Assembly: GCA_964346495.1 (NCBI GenBank)
Contig: CAYFUW010000048.1
Coordinates: 1 to 15,955, forward strand
DNA length: 15,955 nt
Origin: JBGZFC01 sp964346495
GTDB lineage: Bacteria; Bacteroidota; Bacteroidia; Bacteroidales; Dysgonomonadaceae
Direction of reading: 5' to 3'
Positions within the stretch are counted from its first letter, which is position 1. The number at the start of each line of letters is the position of its first letter. Of this stretch, positions 1 to 7,600 are shown in pieces. The notes below the pieces were generated by a model. The model was not told where the DNA came from. It searched no databases and worked only from the letters and a program-made list of their open reading frames with translations. The translations under genes were made by a program, and so were the position numbers.

Positions 1-64
1 GTGAGGTTTAAGATTTTATGATGTGTAAAAAAACAGACATTCTAATAATTTATATTTTTACAAA

Positions 65-976
65 GTGAAACCAATTATACTACTAACCGTGTGTTTATTA
101 TTAACACCTTACTCTTTCTCTCAAAACAGTAAGAAAGACATTGTAAAATTTGGTGGATTTGCTCGTTATGATGAGTTTGATAAAAAAATTGTAGAACCTG
201 CCGATATAAAGGTGTTGTATCAATATTCATATCCTGTGATAGATGGAGATAATACTTTACAACAAACTGATACAATGGCATTGGTTGCAGGTAAAAATCA
301 CTCAACGTTTTATGATTGGAGTAGAGATACAAAATTTAGTCAGATGTCGAAAAAATTCATCGAAAACTGTAATAATATTCATGGATTCAGAATGGTTGAA
401 TTTGATAAGTTTATTGAATTGAATCAAGATGAACAAAACTATTCGGAACTTACGATGAAGCGCAATAATGCCGAAATTACCAAAAATAGGAGTAAAGAAG
501 AGATTGTAACGAGAGACTATGATGACACCACTATTTTTGATGAGCCTATTTATCAATTAATAGAAGATATTTCGGCTCAAGAATGGGAAATGTGTGATGA
601 TGTACAGGAGATTTTGGGTTATGAATGCTGGAAGGCTACTTGCACGTTTGCCGGACGAAAATACGTTGCATGGTTTACATTGGAGATACCTATCCAAGAC
701 GGACCGTATAAATTCTACGGACTTCCGGGTTTGATTTTAAAAATAGAAGATTCTGAGCAAATATATAATTTCAATGCTATCGGAATTGAAAAACTGGAAA
801 ACGCGGTTATTATTTCAGATGTAATACCTGACGTTATCAATTGCACATCCGAACAGTACGCAACTATAAAAAAGAGAATGTATGAAACAAATATCTGTTG
901 TTATCTCAATAATCAAGTAGTTTACTATTATAAAGGACGCACATCTTATCAAGTTCCAAATATCGAAGTCAGATAA
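65..976 (+). CDS. GLPGLI family secreted protein
   Basis: The protein has 303 residues and an N-terminal signal peptide: K2, then a hydrophobic stretch, with likely cleavage before Q20 in PYSFSQ. The family signature GLPGLI is present exactly at residues 219-224 (YKFYGLPGLILKIED), preceded by a W-F-T-x-E-I-P beta-strand segment, as in TIGR01200-type proteins. These are Bacteroidetes periplasmic or outer-membrane-associated proteins of unknown biochemical role, sometimes found near TonB-dependent receptors; no such partner lies in this window. The start is GTG at 65. No in-frame ATG exists between it and the upstream in-frame TAA at 26-28, and starting here gives a complete signal peptide. The length is typical of the family. 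The family assignment is firm; the function is unknown. Confidence 0.9.
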   Translation: MKPIILLTVCLLLTPYSFSQNSKKDIVKFGGFARYDEFDKKIVEPADIKVLYQYSYPVIDGDNTLQQTDTMALVAGKNHSTFYDWSRDTKFSQMSKKFIENCNNIHGFRMVEFDKFIELNQDEQNYSELTMKRNNAEITKNRSKEEIVTRDYDDTTIFDEPIYQLIEDISAQEWEMCDDVQEILGYECWKATCTFAGRKYVAWFTLEIPIQDGPYKFYGLPGLILKIEDSEQIYNFNAIGIEKLENAVIISDVIPDVINCTSEQYATIKKRMYETNICCYLNNQVVYYYKGRTSYQVPNIEVR

Positions 977-994
977 TTTTTTAAATTTCCATAT

Positions 995-1025
995 GCACAA
1001 TGAGGTTTTTATACCCGCAATGTGC
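995..1025. repeat. Hairpin repeat, family 1, copy 1
   Basis: The left arm GCACAATGAGG (995-1005) and right arm CCGCAATGTGC (1015-1025) form an 11-base imperfect stem with two mismatches. A close relative lies at 4372-4400, and the similarity continues past the right arm into CTTT. It sits between the end of the GLPGLI gene and the prfB promoter. It lacks a T-tract directly after the stem, so a terminator role is only possible. The two related copies suggest a dispersed REP-like element. Confidence 0.6.
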
Positions 1026-1032
1026 TTTACCG

Positions 1033-1064
1033 TTTGTTCCTTATTTATCTTTTATCTATTTTTG
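1033..1064 (+). promoter_or_regulatory. prfB promoter (Bacteroidetes type)
   Basis: A -33 box TTTG (1033-1036) and a -7 box TATTTTTG (1057-1064) are separated by exactly 20 bases. This matches the Bacteroides consensus TTTG-N19-21-TAnnTTTG. Transcription would start near 1071, giving a leader of about 20 bases before the prfB ATG at 1090. Confidence 0.72.
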
Positions 1065-1089
1065 TAACCTAAAAACTTAATAAACATTT

Positions 1090-2203
1090 ATGATAACTGT
1101 CGAACAACTAAAAGACGTTTTAGAGCGCGAAGAGGCGCTGAGGGGGTATCTTTGACATTGATGCCAAAATTATTCAATTGAGTGAAGAGGAGTTGAAAAC
1201 GCAGTCGCCCGATTTTTGGGACGATCCCAAAAGTGCAGAGGCACAGATGAAGGTAATCGGCGAGATGAAAAGTTGGATAAACTCGTACAATACAGTAAAA
1301 TCAGCAGCCGATGAGTTACAACTGGCATTCGATTTTGTAAAAGATGAAATTGTGTCGGAAGATGATGTTGATGCAGCTTACGAAAAAGCTCTCAAACTGA
1401 TAGAAGATTTGGAGTTGAAAAATATGCTTCGTCGTGAAGAAGACAAATTAGGTGCAGTTTTGAAAATAAACGCCGGAGCGGGAGGAACCGAAAGCCAGGA
1501 TTGGGCTTCGATGCTGTTCAGAATGTATCAACGCTGGTGCGAAAGCAAAAACTATAAAACAACCGTTACAAACTGGCAAGATGGTGACGATGCAGGTATT
1601 AAGACCGCTACGTTACAAGTTGAAGGTGAGCTGGCTTACGGATTTCTTAAGAGTGAAAACGGTGTACATCGTTTGGTGCGTGTTTCGCCATATAATGCAC
1701 AGGGAAAACGGATGACATCGTTTGCATCGGTTTTTGTTGTTCCTTTAGTAGATGAAAGTATTGAGATAGAGATAAATCCGGCTAATTTATCGTGGGATAC
1801 TTTTCGTTCGTCAGGTGCCGGAGGCCAAAATGTGAATAAGGTAGAGACTGGAGTTCGTTTGCATTACATCTACCAAGATGCCGATACCGGAGAAACTGAG
1901 GAGATTGTGATAGAAAACACCGAGAGCCGTTCGCAAATGGGAAATAGGGAGAATGCGATGCGTCTGTTGAAATCGCAACTTTATGAAAAAGAACTCGAGA
2001 AACGTCGTGCAGCACAAGCCGAAATCGAGGCAGGAAAGAAAAAGATAGAGTGGGGGTCGCAAATTCGCAGTTATGTGTTTGACGACCGCAGAGTGAAAGA
2101 CCATCGCACCAACTATCAAACTTCAGATGTGGGCGGAGTTATGGATGGCGATTTAGACGATTTTATAAAAGCATATTTGATGGAGTTTGGGGGAAACAAT
2201 TAA
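1090..2203 (+). CDS. prfB: Peptide chain release factor 2 (programmed +1 frameshift)
   Basis: RF2 recognises UGA and UAA stop codons in the ribosomal A site and triggers peptide release. The reading frame starts at ATG 1090, runs 21 codons to CTT (1150-1152), meets an in-frame TGA (1153-1155) and continues in the +1 frame from GAC (1154-1156) to TAA at 2201-2203. This gives about 370 residues, the usual RF2 length. The catalytic GGQ is at residues 244-246 within SGAGGQNVNKVET. The stop-recognition tripeptide region reads RVSPYNAQGKRMTSF, so the classical SPF is SPY (residues 199-201); I believe this is common in Bacteroidetes RF2. Without the frameshift the downstream open frame looks like an N-terminally truncated protein beginning near 1178, which is not the real start. 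The promoter at 1033-1064 and the short leader support the ATG at 1090. Confidence 0.97.
1141..1156 (+). other. prfB +1 programmed frameshift site
   Basis: The sequence AGGGGG TAT CTT TGA C has all the RF2 autoregulation parts: an internal Shine-Dalgarno-like AGGGGG (1141-1146), a one-codon spacer, the slippery CTT codon, the UGA stop and a following C. When RF2 is scarce the ribosome pauses at UGA and slips one base forward on CTT/TTT. The product is RF2 itself, so the loop is negative feedback. Confidence 0.96.
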
Positions 2204-2207
2204 AAAT

Positions 2208-2284
2208 ATTTACGATTTACGATTTTAGAGTTACGATTTTGGAGTTAATAAGTAACAGCTACTTAACTTAAGCTAACTACAAAC
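2208..2284. repeat. Degenerate 7-base tandem repeat, locus H1
   Basis: The gap between prfB and the transporter reads as eleven consecutive 7-base units: ATTTACG twice, then ATTTTAG, AGTTACG, ATTTTGG, AGTTAAT and further drifted units ending with AGCTAAC and TACAAAC. The best-conserved part is a 14-base (two-heptad) duplication at 2222-2235 and 2236-2249. The same 7-base phase is seen at 4222-4270, 4431-4500 and 4589-4623 with different unit sequences. The region probably forms the transporter's leader, because its ATG follows at 2294 and I see no other promoter. Confidence 0.6.
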
Positions 2285-2293
2285 TAAATAAAA

Positions 2294-4150
2294 ATGGTTA
2301 TAACGCTGATTATATTGGTAATAACCGGAGTCTTTTTGGCTTGGGGAAAGTTTAGGGCAGATGTGGTAACACTTTTGTCGCTAATTTCTTTGGCAATAAT
2401 CGGCATACTTACACCTGCAGAGGCAATTGCCGGTTTTTCAAACCCGATTGTGCTTATGCTTGCCGGACTTTTTATCGTGTCGGGAGCAATTAACCAAACA
2501 GGTTTGGCTAAAAAATTGAGCACCTATCTTTTGCAACTTGCCGGAGATAATCATCTTAAACTGTTTTTGTTAACCCTTCTTGTTTCGGCTTTTTTCAGCT
2601 CGTTCATGAGCAATTATGGTACAGTTGCTTTGCTGTTGCCTATCGTGGTAAGCATGACACGCGAATCGAATATGGATATTCGTCGCTTGTTGATGCCGAT
2701 GGCTTACGCCGCGAGCATGGGCGGTATGTTCACGTTGATTGGTGCACCGCCTAACTTGATTGCAAACGATACATTAACATCAAACGGGTTTGAAGGGTTG
2801 GGATTTTTTACCGTATTCCCGATTGGTGTGGTTTTGCTCGTTTTAGGGATTATATATCTATGGTACAGATCGCCCATATTGGAGAAGAACGATAAAAAAA
2901 AGGGTGATATTGAAGTAACAAAATCGCCATTCGAGTTGGTGAAAGAGTATCAGTTGGCAGAGAGTTTGTTCCGCTTAAAACTTCCCAAAGAGTCACCAAT
3001 ACTGCATACAAAACTGAAAGAGCTAAATATTACCCAAAAGTACAATGTAACTATTGTAGAGATACGTAGTATGGCAAATACGAGTGGTAAATTCTTTAAA
3101 TCGGAAGCACAATATTTTGCCGATGGCGACACTATTCTTTATCCCGACGATATTATCTATATTGAAGGCACATATGACGATGCCAAAGTATTTGCTCAAG
3201 ATAATAATCTCAGCTTTATGGATGCTTCGGAAACTGAATCGGATGCCAAGCCGGAGTTTAAAAGTGTTATGAAGTTTGACGAAATAGGTGTAGCCGAAGC
3301 GGTGGTTTTGTCGAGTTCGAGATTGATAAACAAACAGGTAAAAGAGACCGCTTTTCGCAAGCGATATTTTATAAATATTTTGGGAATAAGAAGGAAAAAC
3401 GAGTACTTGGTCAATCAGATACAGAACGAAAAAATACTTGCAGGAGATGCTCTATTGATACAGGGTTCATGGGCAAATATTGCAGAATTGGGAGTAGAGG
3501 AGCCTGATTTGGTAATCGTGGGTCAACCGATTCAAGAGGCGAATAAAGTAATCCTGGAACACAAAGCCGGAATAGCAGGTTTTATACTTCTTGCAATGAT
3601 TTCGTGTATCACTTTTAAGGTTTTACAGCCTGTGATTTCTATTTTGGCTGCTGCTGTTTTGATGATTATTACCGGATGTTTTCGAAATGTTGAGACTGCA
3701 TATCAAAGTATTCGCTGGCAAAATGTAATCTTCTTCGCTGCAATGTTGCCAATGGCTACCGCCATGCATAAAACCGGAGCTTCAGAGATGATTTCGAAAG
3801 GACTTGCCGATCTTTTGGGTGGATTGGGACCGCATTTCGTAATGGCTGCATTATACTTTATAACTGCGCTGTTTACTATGTTTGTGAGTAACACGGCAAC
3901 GGTAATTATTTTTGCACCTATTGCTTTGCAAACTGCATTAACAATGGGTGTAAGCCCATATCCGTTTGTTTTGGCAGTTGCCACAGCAGGAGTGATGTGT
4001 CTGTCAAGTCCGTATGCAACGCCACCAAATGCAATTGTCGCATCAACAGGACAATATGAATATATGGATTATGTGCGATTGGGACTTCCTTTGCAACTGA
4101 TATACTTGGTTGTTATGGTGTTTTTGTTGCCGTTGTTTTATCCGTTTTGA
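2294..4150 (+). CDS. SLC13/DASS family anion transporter with internal TrkA-C domains
   Basis: This 618-residue polytopic inner-membrane protein has the divalent anion:Na+ symporter (DASS/SLC13) layout: an N-terminal half of hydrophobic segments (about residues 1-195), a soluble insert (about 205-425) resembling two TrkA-C/RCK-C regulatory domains, and a C-terminal membrane half (about 430-618). Family motifs appear in both halves: MSNYGTVALLLP around S106-N107 with GAPPNLIAN after it, and FVSNTATVIIFAP around S532-N533-T534 with SPYATPPNAIV after it. The paired Ser-Asn-Thr hairpins and Pro-rich helix breaks bind substrate and Na+ in characterised members. RCK-containing members are often annotated as sulfate or dicarboxylate permeases; the substrate cannot be read from the sequence. 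It starts at ATG 2294 and stands alone on its strand, converging with the helicase gene. Confidence 0.9.
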   Translation: MVITLIILVITGVFLAWGKFRADVVTLLSLISLAIIGILTPAEAIAGFSNPIVLMLAGLFIVSGAINQTGLAKKLSTYLLQLAGDNHLKLFLLTLLVSAFFSSFMSNYGTVALLLPIVVSMTRESNMDIRRLLMPMAYAASMGGMFTLIGAPPNLIANDTLTSNGFEGLGFFTVFPIGVVLLVLGIIYLWYRSPILEKNDKKKGDIEVTKSPFELVKEYQLAESLFRLKLPKESPILHTKLKELNITQKYNVTIVEIRSMANTSGKFFKSEAQYFADGDTILYPDDIIYIEGTYDDAKVFAQDNNLSFMDASETESDAKPEFKSVMKFDEIGVAEAVVLSSSRLINKQVKETAFRKRYFINILGIRRKNEYLVNQIQNEKILAGDALLIQGSWANIAELGVEEPDLVIVGQPIQEANKVILEHKAGIAGFILLAMISCITFKVLQPVISILAAAVLMIITGCFRNVETAYQSIRWQNVIFFAAMLPMATAMHKTGASEMISKGLADLLGGLGPHFVMAALYFITALFTMFVSNTATVIIFAPIALQTALTMGVSPYPFVLAVATAGVMCLSSPYATPPNAIVASTGQYEYMDYVRLGLPLQLIYLVVMVFLLPLFYPF

Positions 4151-4221
4151 TTTTTTTGTAAACAAGCTAATAGTAAACGAGTAAACCTTTTGGAAGTCGG
4201 GATTGCAAATCGTTCTGACGG

Positions 4222-4270
4222 GTCTTGTGTCTTGACTCTTTCGTCTTGTCTCTTTTGTCTTGTCTCTTTT
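4222..4270. repeat. 7-base tandem repeat, locus H2
   Basis: Seven uninterrupted heptads. GTCTTGT, GTCTTGA and CTCTTTC are followed by GTCTTGT/CTCTTTT repeated twice without mismatch (4243-4256 and 4257-4270). This is the cleanest case of the 7-base period in the window. Confidence 0.75.
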
Positions 4271-4273
4271 ATA

Positions 4274-4292
4274 ACGAAGGCACAGCCATCGT
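4274..4292. repeat. Small hairpin, family 2, copy 1
   Basis: The arms ACGAaGGC (4274-4281) and GCCaTCGT (4285-4292) pair around an ACA loop with one A-A mismatch. A partner hairpin at 4405-4425 has the same frame, but the inner GGC/GCC arms are exchanged to GCC/GGC, so pairing is preserved although the bases differ. Confidence 0.5.
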
Positions 4293-4371
4293 CTCCCATT
4301 CACCCGTTATCGCATAAAGTGCATATCTTGTTAAGGGACTATCAAAATTGTCAATTGTGTTATATCATTAT

Positions 4372-4400
4372 GTACAATGCGGATTGTAACCGCAATGTAC
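4372..4400. repeat. Hairpin repeat, family 1, copy 2
   Basis: The left arm GTACAATGCGG (4372-4382), loop ATTGTAA and right arm CCGCAATGTAC (4390-4400) form an 11-base stem with a single mismatch. It matches the element at 995-1025 in order, arm sequence and trailing TTT. The second-base change (C in copy 1, T here) is matched by a compensating change in the right arm (G to A), consistent with selection for pairing. Confidence 0.65.
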
Positions 4401-4404
4401 TTTT

Positions 4405-4425
4405 CACGAAGCCAAAGGCATCGTG
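4405..4425. repeat. Small hairpin, family 2, copy 2
   Basis: CACGAaGCC (4405-4413), loop AAA and GGCaTCGTG (4417-4425) give an 8-base-pair stem with one A-A mismatch. It is the swapped-arm relative of 4274-4292 and starts five bases after the family 1 hairpin at 4372-4400. Both family 2 copies are followed by a TCTCCCA- or TGTCCCA-like stretch, suggesting common descent. Confidence 0.5.
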
Positions 4426-4430
4426 TCCCA

Positions 4431-4500
4431 CCACGCAACACGCACCACGTACCACGCAACTACTACTTACTACCCACTCCATACTATATACTACAAACTA
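4431..4500. repeat. 7-base tandem repeat, locus H3
   Basis: Ten heptads in one phase. Four are of type CCACGCA (CCACGCA, ACACGCA, CCACGTA, CCACGCA) and then six end in ACTA or a close form (for example ACTACTA, CTTACTA, CATACTA, TATACTA, CAAACTA). The unit drifts along the array but the 7-base register never breaks. Confidence 0.75.
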
Positions 4501-4546
4501 ATTTTTTTCTCGCAAATCTCGCTAAAAGAGCATTTACCATCCGCTG

Positions 4547-4568
4547 CCGCGCGAATCCTTTCGCGTGG
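4547..4568. other. GC-rich hairpin in the convergent gap
   Basis: CCGCGCGA (4547-4554) and TCGCGTGG (4561-4568) form an 8-base-pair stem with one G-T pair around the loop ATCCTT. It lies 55 bases beyond the helicase stop. No T-tract follows on either strand, so it is not a textbook intrinsic terminator, though it could stop or stabilise transcripts from either side. Confidence 0.45.
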
Positions 4569-4588
4569 TATTATCAGCCCATCGAAAA

Positions 4589-4623
4589 AGCTAATAGCCA
4601 ACAGCTAACAGCCAATAGCAATT
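4589..4623. repeat. 7-base tandem repeat, locus H4
   Basis: Five heptads AGCTAAT, AGCCAAC, AGCTAAC, AGCCAAT and AGCAATT run up to the helicase stop codon (4623-4625 on the minus strand). The unit AGCTAAC also occurs in locus H1 (2271-2277), and AGCTAAT at 4165-4171, linking these arrays by sequence as well as by period. Confidence 0.65.
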
Positions 4624-7600
4624 TATATCTCAATCAACAAACCAAGCTTCACATAAAACAGATATCCTGAAACATTTTCATATCCCATCTCTTTGATATG
4701 TTGCATATAGCGTGATACCTGTCTTTTGTACTTCTCTTCCTGCAATTCACCAAATTTGTAATCAACAACAATCACTTCGTTATCGCCAATCATTACCCTG
4801 TCGGGACGACTAAAACTATATTTCGGATGCAAAATCACAACCTCATTAAGTATGGTGTATTTGCCGGAATACCAGCTCTTTATCTCGTCATTTAAAGTTA
4901 GCGATTGTTTTAATTCATCAATTGTTTGCTGGCGGTCAGATTCGGAAAGTTCGCCCGAAATAACTTTGCTGTTTACTGCGTTTTCGATATCTGCAAATGT
5001 TTCAACCTGACTAATTAACTCGTGCATCAATGTTCCGTAATTTCGTTTGCCGCTCTCTTTAAAATAACCTATCGATTTAAACCTCAGTTTCAAACGATTA
5101 TCGAACGGAATTGATTGCCACTTTTTGTTTGTAAACTCATTTTCGGCAGATTCTTTTCCTTTTTTGTCGATATTATCTGTCTGTCCAATAGAGAAAAATG
5201 CCTCTTTTTCTTCTACCTGCAGATAATCTTCCAAGTCTATTTGATTTTCGTCGGCATCGCCGATAATCTGTTTCGAGCGTGAAATACTCATCCACAACAA
5301 ATCTGAAATATTTACTAAGGTCTGAGTTTTCTTATTCGGTTTTAGAGTGAAAACTGAAATTTGATGTTTTGCACGTGTAAATGCAACGTATAGCAAATTC
5401 AGATTGTCGATATATGTGAAAAGTTTCTCTTCTAAATAATCTTTCCAAAAAATGGTGTCAACCAAATCTGCTTTATATCTTATTGGAACGATCGATAAGT
5501 CGTTGAATGGAGCGATGTTAGGACGACACCAAAGAATGTTGTTACTTGAGCCGTGGTCGATACTCCACTCGGCAAACGGCATAATTACGACACCAAATCC
5601 CAACCCTTTCGATTTGTGAATGGTTAAAATGCGTATAGCATCTTGGTCATCAGGCAAAAACATAGTTTTCTTGTACCCTTTTTCATCCCACCAGTCTAGG
5701 AAGTCAGCAATATTGGATGTTTTTTGTGCACTGAAACTAAGTACTATATCTAAAAAAGCCTGTACGTAAGCATTCTCTTTATTATTGATTTTATCTTTAG
5801 ATAAAGCAAAAAACGACTCTACAAGTTCGTAAAGAGGTAATCGAAGTATTTCGAGCAAATGCTCTTCCGTGCCGTTTGGAAACTTAGGTTCTGGCTCTCC
5901 ATTTAAAAACGATTTGAGTGCTTCATCGGGAGTAATATCGGACTGAAATCTGTAAAACTCGTAAATAGCCTTTGTTTTAAGCGTGCGGTCGTTTTTATTT
6001 TTACTCCAACGCAGTATCGCGATAATCGCTTTTATGCTTTGTGCATTGGCAATAACCAAAGCTTCATTCGAAATAATATCGTATTTATATTTTGAGTCTG
6101 GATGTTCTTCCTGATATGCTAGCAGATATTCGGCAATTTCTACTGCTTCATTGTTATATCTGACCAATATAGCAATATCTTTTAGGCTGAATCCTTCTCT
6201 TTGCAACTCTTCTATTTTGTGTGGAAGTGCGGCTAATGCTTGCGATTTCCAGTCGTTTTCCTTATCGTTGTTATCTAAAAAAGTTATATCAACTTTACCA
6301 CAGCTATCAGCTTTTTTCTTTGGCACAAATTGTTGAACCTGAGCATAAACATCAGTTATCTTTTTAGAGATATTTTCTTTGAACTCTCCGTCGGGAATTG
6401 AGTTGAGCGATTGATTGTATTCAGTTTGCAACAATTGTGATGATACCGAGAAAATTGTGTTGTTGAACAGAATAACATTTGCATCACTTCGCCAGTTGGT
6501 TTCGAGAATGTGCGGAATGATGTTTTCTCTTCCCAAATCGTTCCATATTTCATCTTCAAGCAGTCGCCAATCGGAATTTCGCCATCGGTAAATACTCTGC
6601 TTCACGTCACCAACTACAAGGTTTAAGTTGTTGTTATCGCGACTTTCACGAATAAGCGGACGGAAATTTTTCCACTGCATTGCCGATGTATCCTGAAACT
6701 CGTCAATCATGTAATTGTTATAACGAGTACCTGTTTTTTCGTAGATAAATGGCAAGTCGCTATCTGCAATGATTTTATTTAGCAACTCGTTTGTGTCAGA
6801 AAGAAAGAGAATATTTTGCTCTTGTTGAATCTGCTGCAGCCGTTGCTGAATATCGTTGAGAATTCCTAATGTATAGAAATAGGTTAGAATATTTTTTGCA
6901 GAGTTATAGTTAATATAGCTTTTAAAATGCTTTGCAGTTTCTTTTACTACATTGTTAAGTCCATCATTGTAAGCATCTTGAATGGTTACCTTAACTAGTT
7001 TTTTTGTGGTGTTTGTTGACCAACTGTCTATATTGTCAGATAAGTTTTCAAAATCTGAAGTTAAATCATCGTCAATTGTTTCTCCATTTGCCCACTTTAC
7101 GAAAAATCTAAACTTAGACTGTGTTTTACCACCTTTAAAATCGGAGTAAACAAGACCATGTTTATTCATAATTTCTACACCTTTATTTCCGATTTCGCGT
7201 AAAGTATCTTCAAACTCTTTTATAACATTTTGTAATGTTTTTCTATACTCTGTCAGATGCTTTTTGTCTCGTATTTTTTCTTTATCGGTAAGAGATAGCG
7301 ATTTGTATTTTTCTTTAAAAATTTCCTTTCCGAGACCTAATATGTCGTTTCTTATAGACCAACTTTGGTTGTTTTGGATTTTACTACTCATAAAATCTAA
7401 AATCCATTTTGCTAAATCGCTGTTTTTAGGGTCATCCAGTTCATAAATCAGAGTATCAACAACTTCGGGAAGGTAGGCTGTGTCATCAACCTCCACATTG
7501 TAGCCGCCTGTTATACCTATTTCACGTGTAAAAGCACGCATTGTTTGTTGGAAAAAACGGTCAATTGTACTTATGGAAAACGAAGAGTAGTCGTGCAAAA

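Larger units (their letters stand above)
4151..4622. other. Convergent intergenic region, repeat and hairpin rich, no gene
   Basis: These 472 bases lie between two converging genes. Short open frames occur but have no recognisable protein features and follow the low-complexity repeats. The region holds, in order: a weak AGCTAAT-type heptad run (4158-4185), a perfect heptad array (4222-4270), a hairpin (4274-4292), a 7-base direct repeat AATTGTC/AATTGTG (4346-4359), two adjacent hairpins (4372-4400 and 4405-4425), a long heptad array (4431-4500), a GC-rich hairpin (4547-4568) and a heptad run (4589-4623). No canonical hairpin plus T-tract terminator was found, although a T7 run follows the transporter stop at 4151-4157. 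Confidence 0.8.

Noticed and set aside
1178..2203. prfB as a 341-residue protein starting at TTG 1178
   Set aside because: The frame extends upstream through the programmed frameshift to ATG 1090, giving the full RF2 N-terminus and a good promoter at the right distance.
4190..4670. Plus-strand open frames of about 60-105 codons in the convergent gap
   Set aside because: They run through heptad repeats and hairpins, have no protein-like composition or motif, overlap each other in several frames, and are explained by low-complexity sequence.
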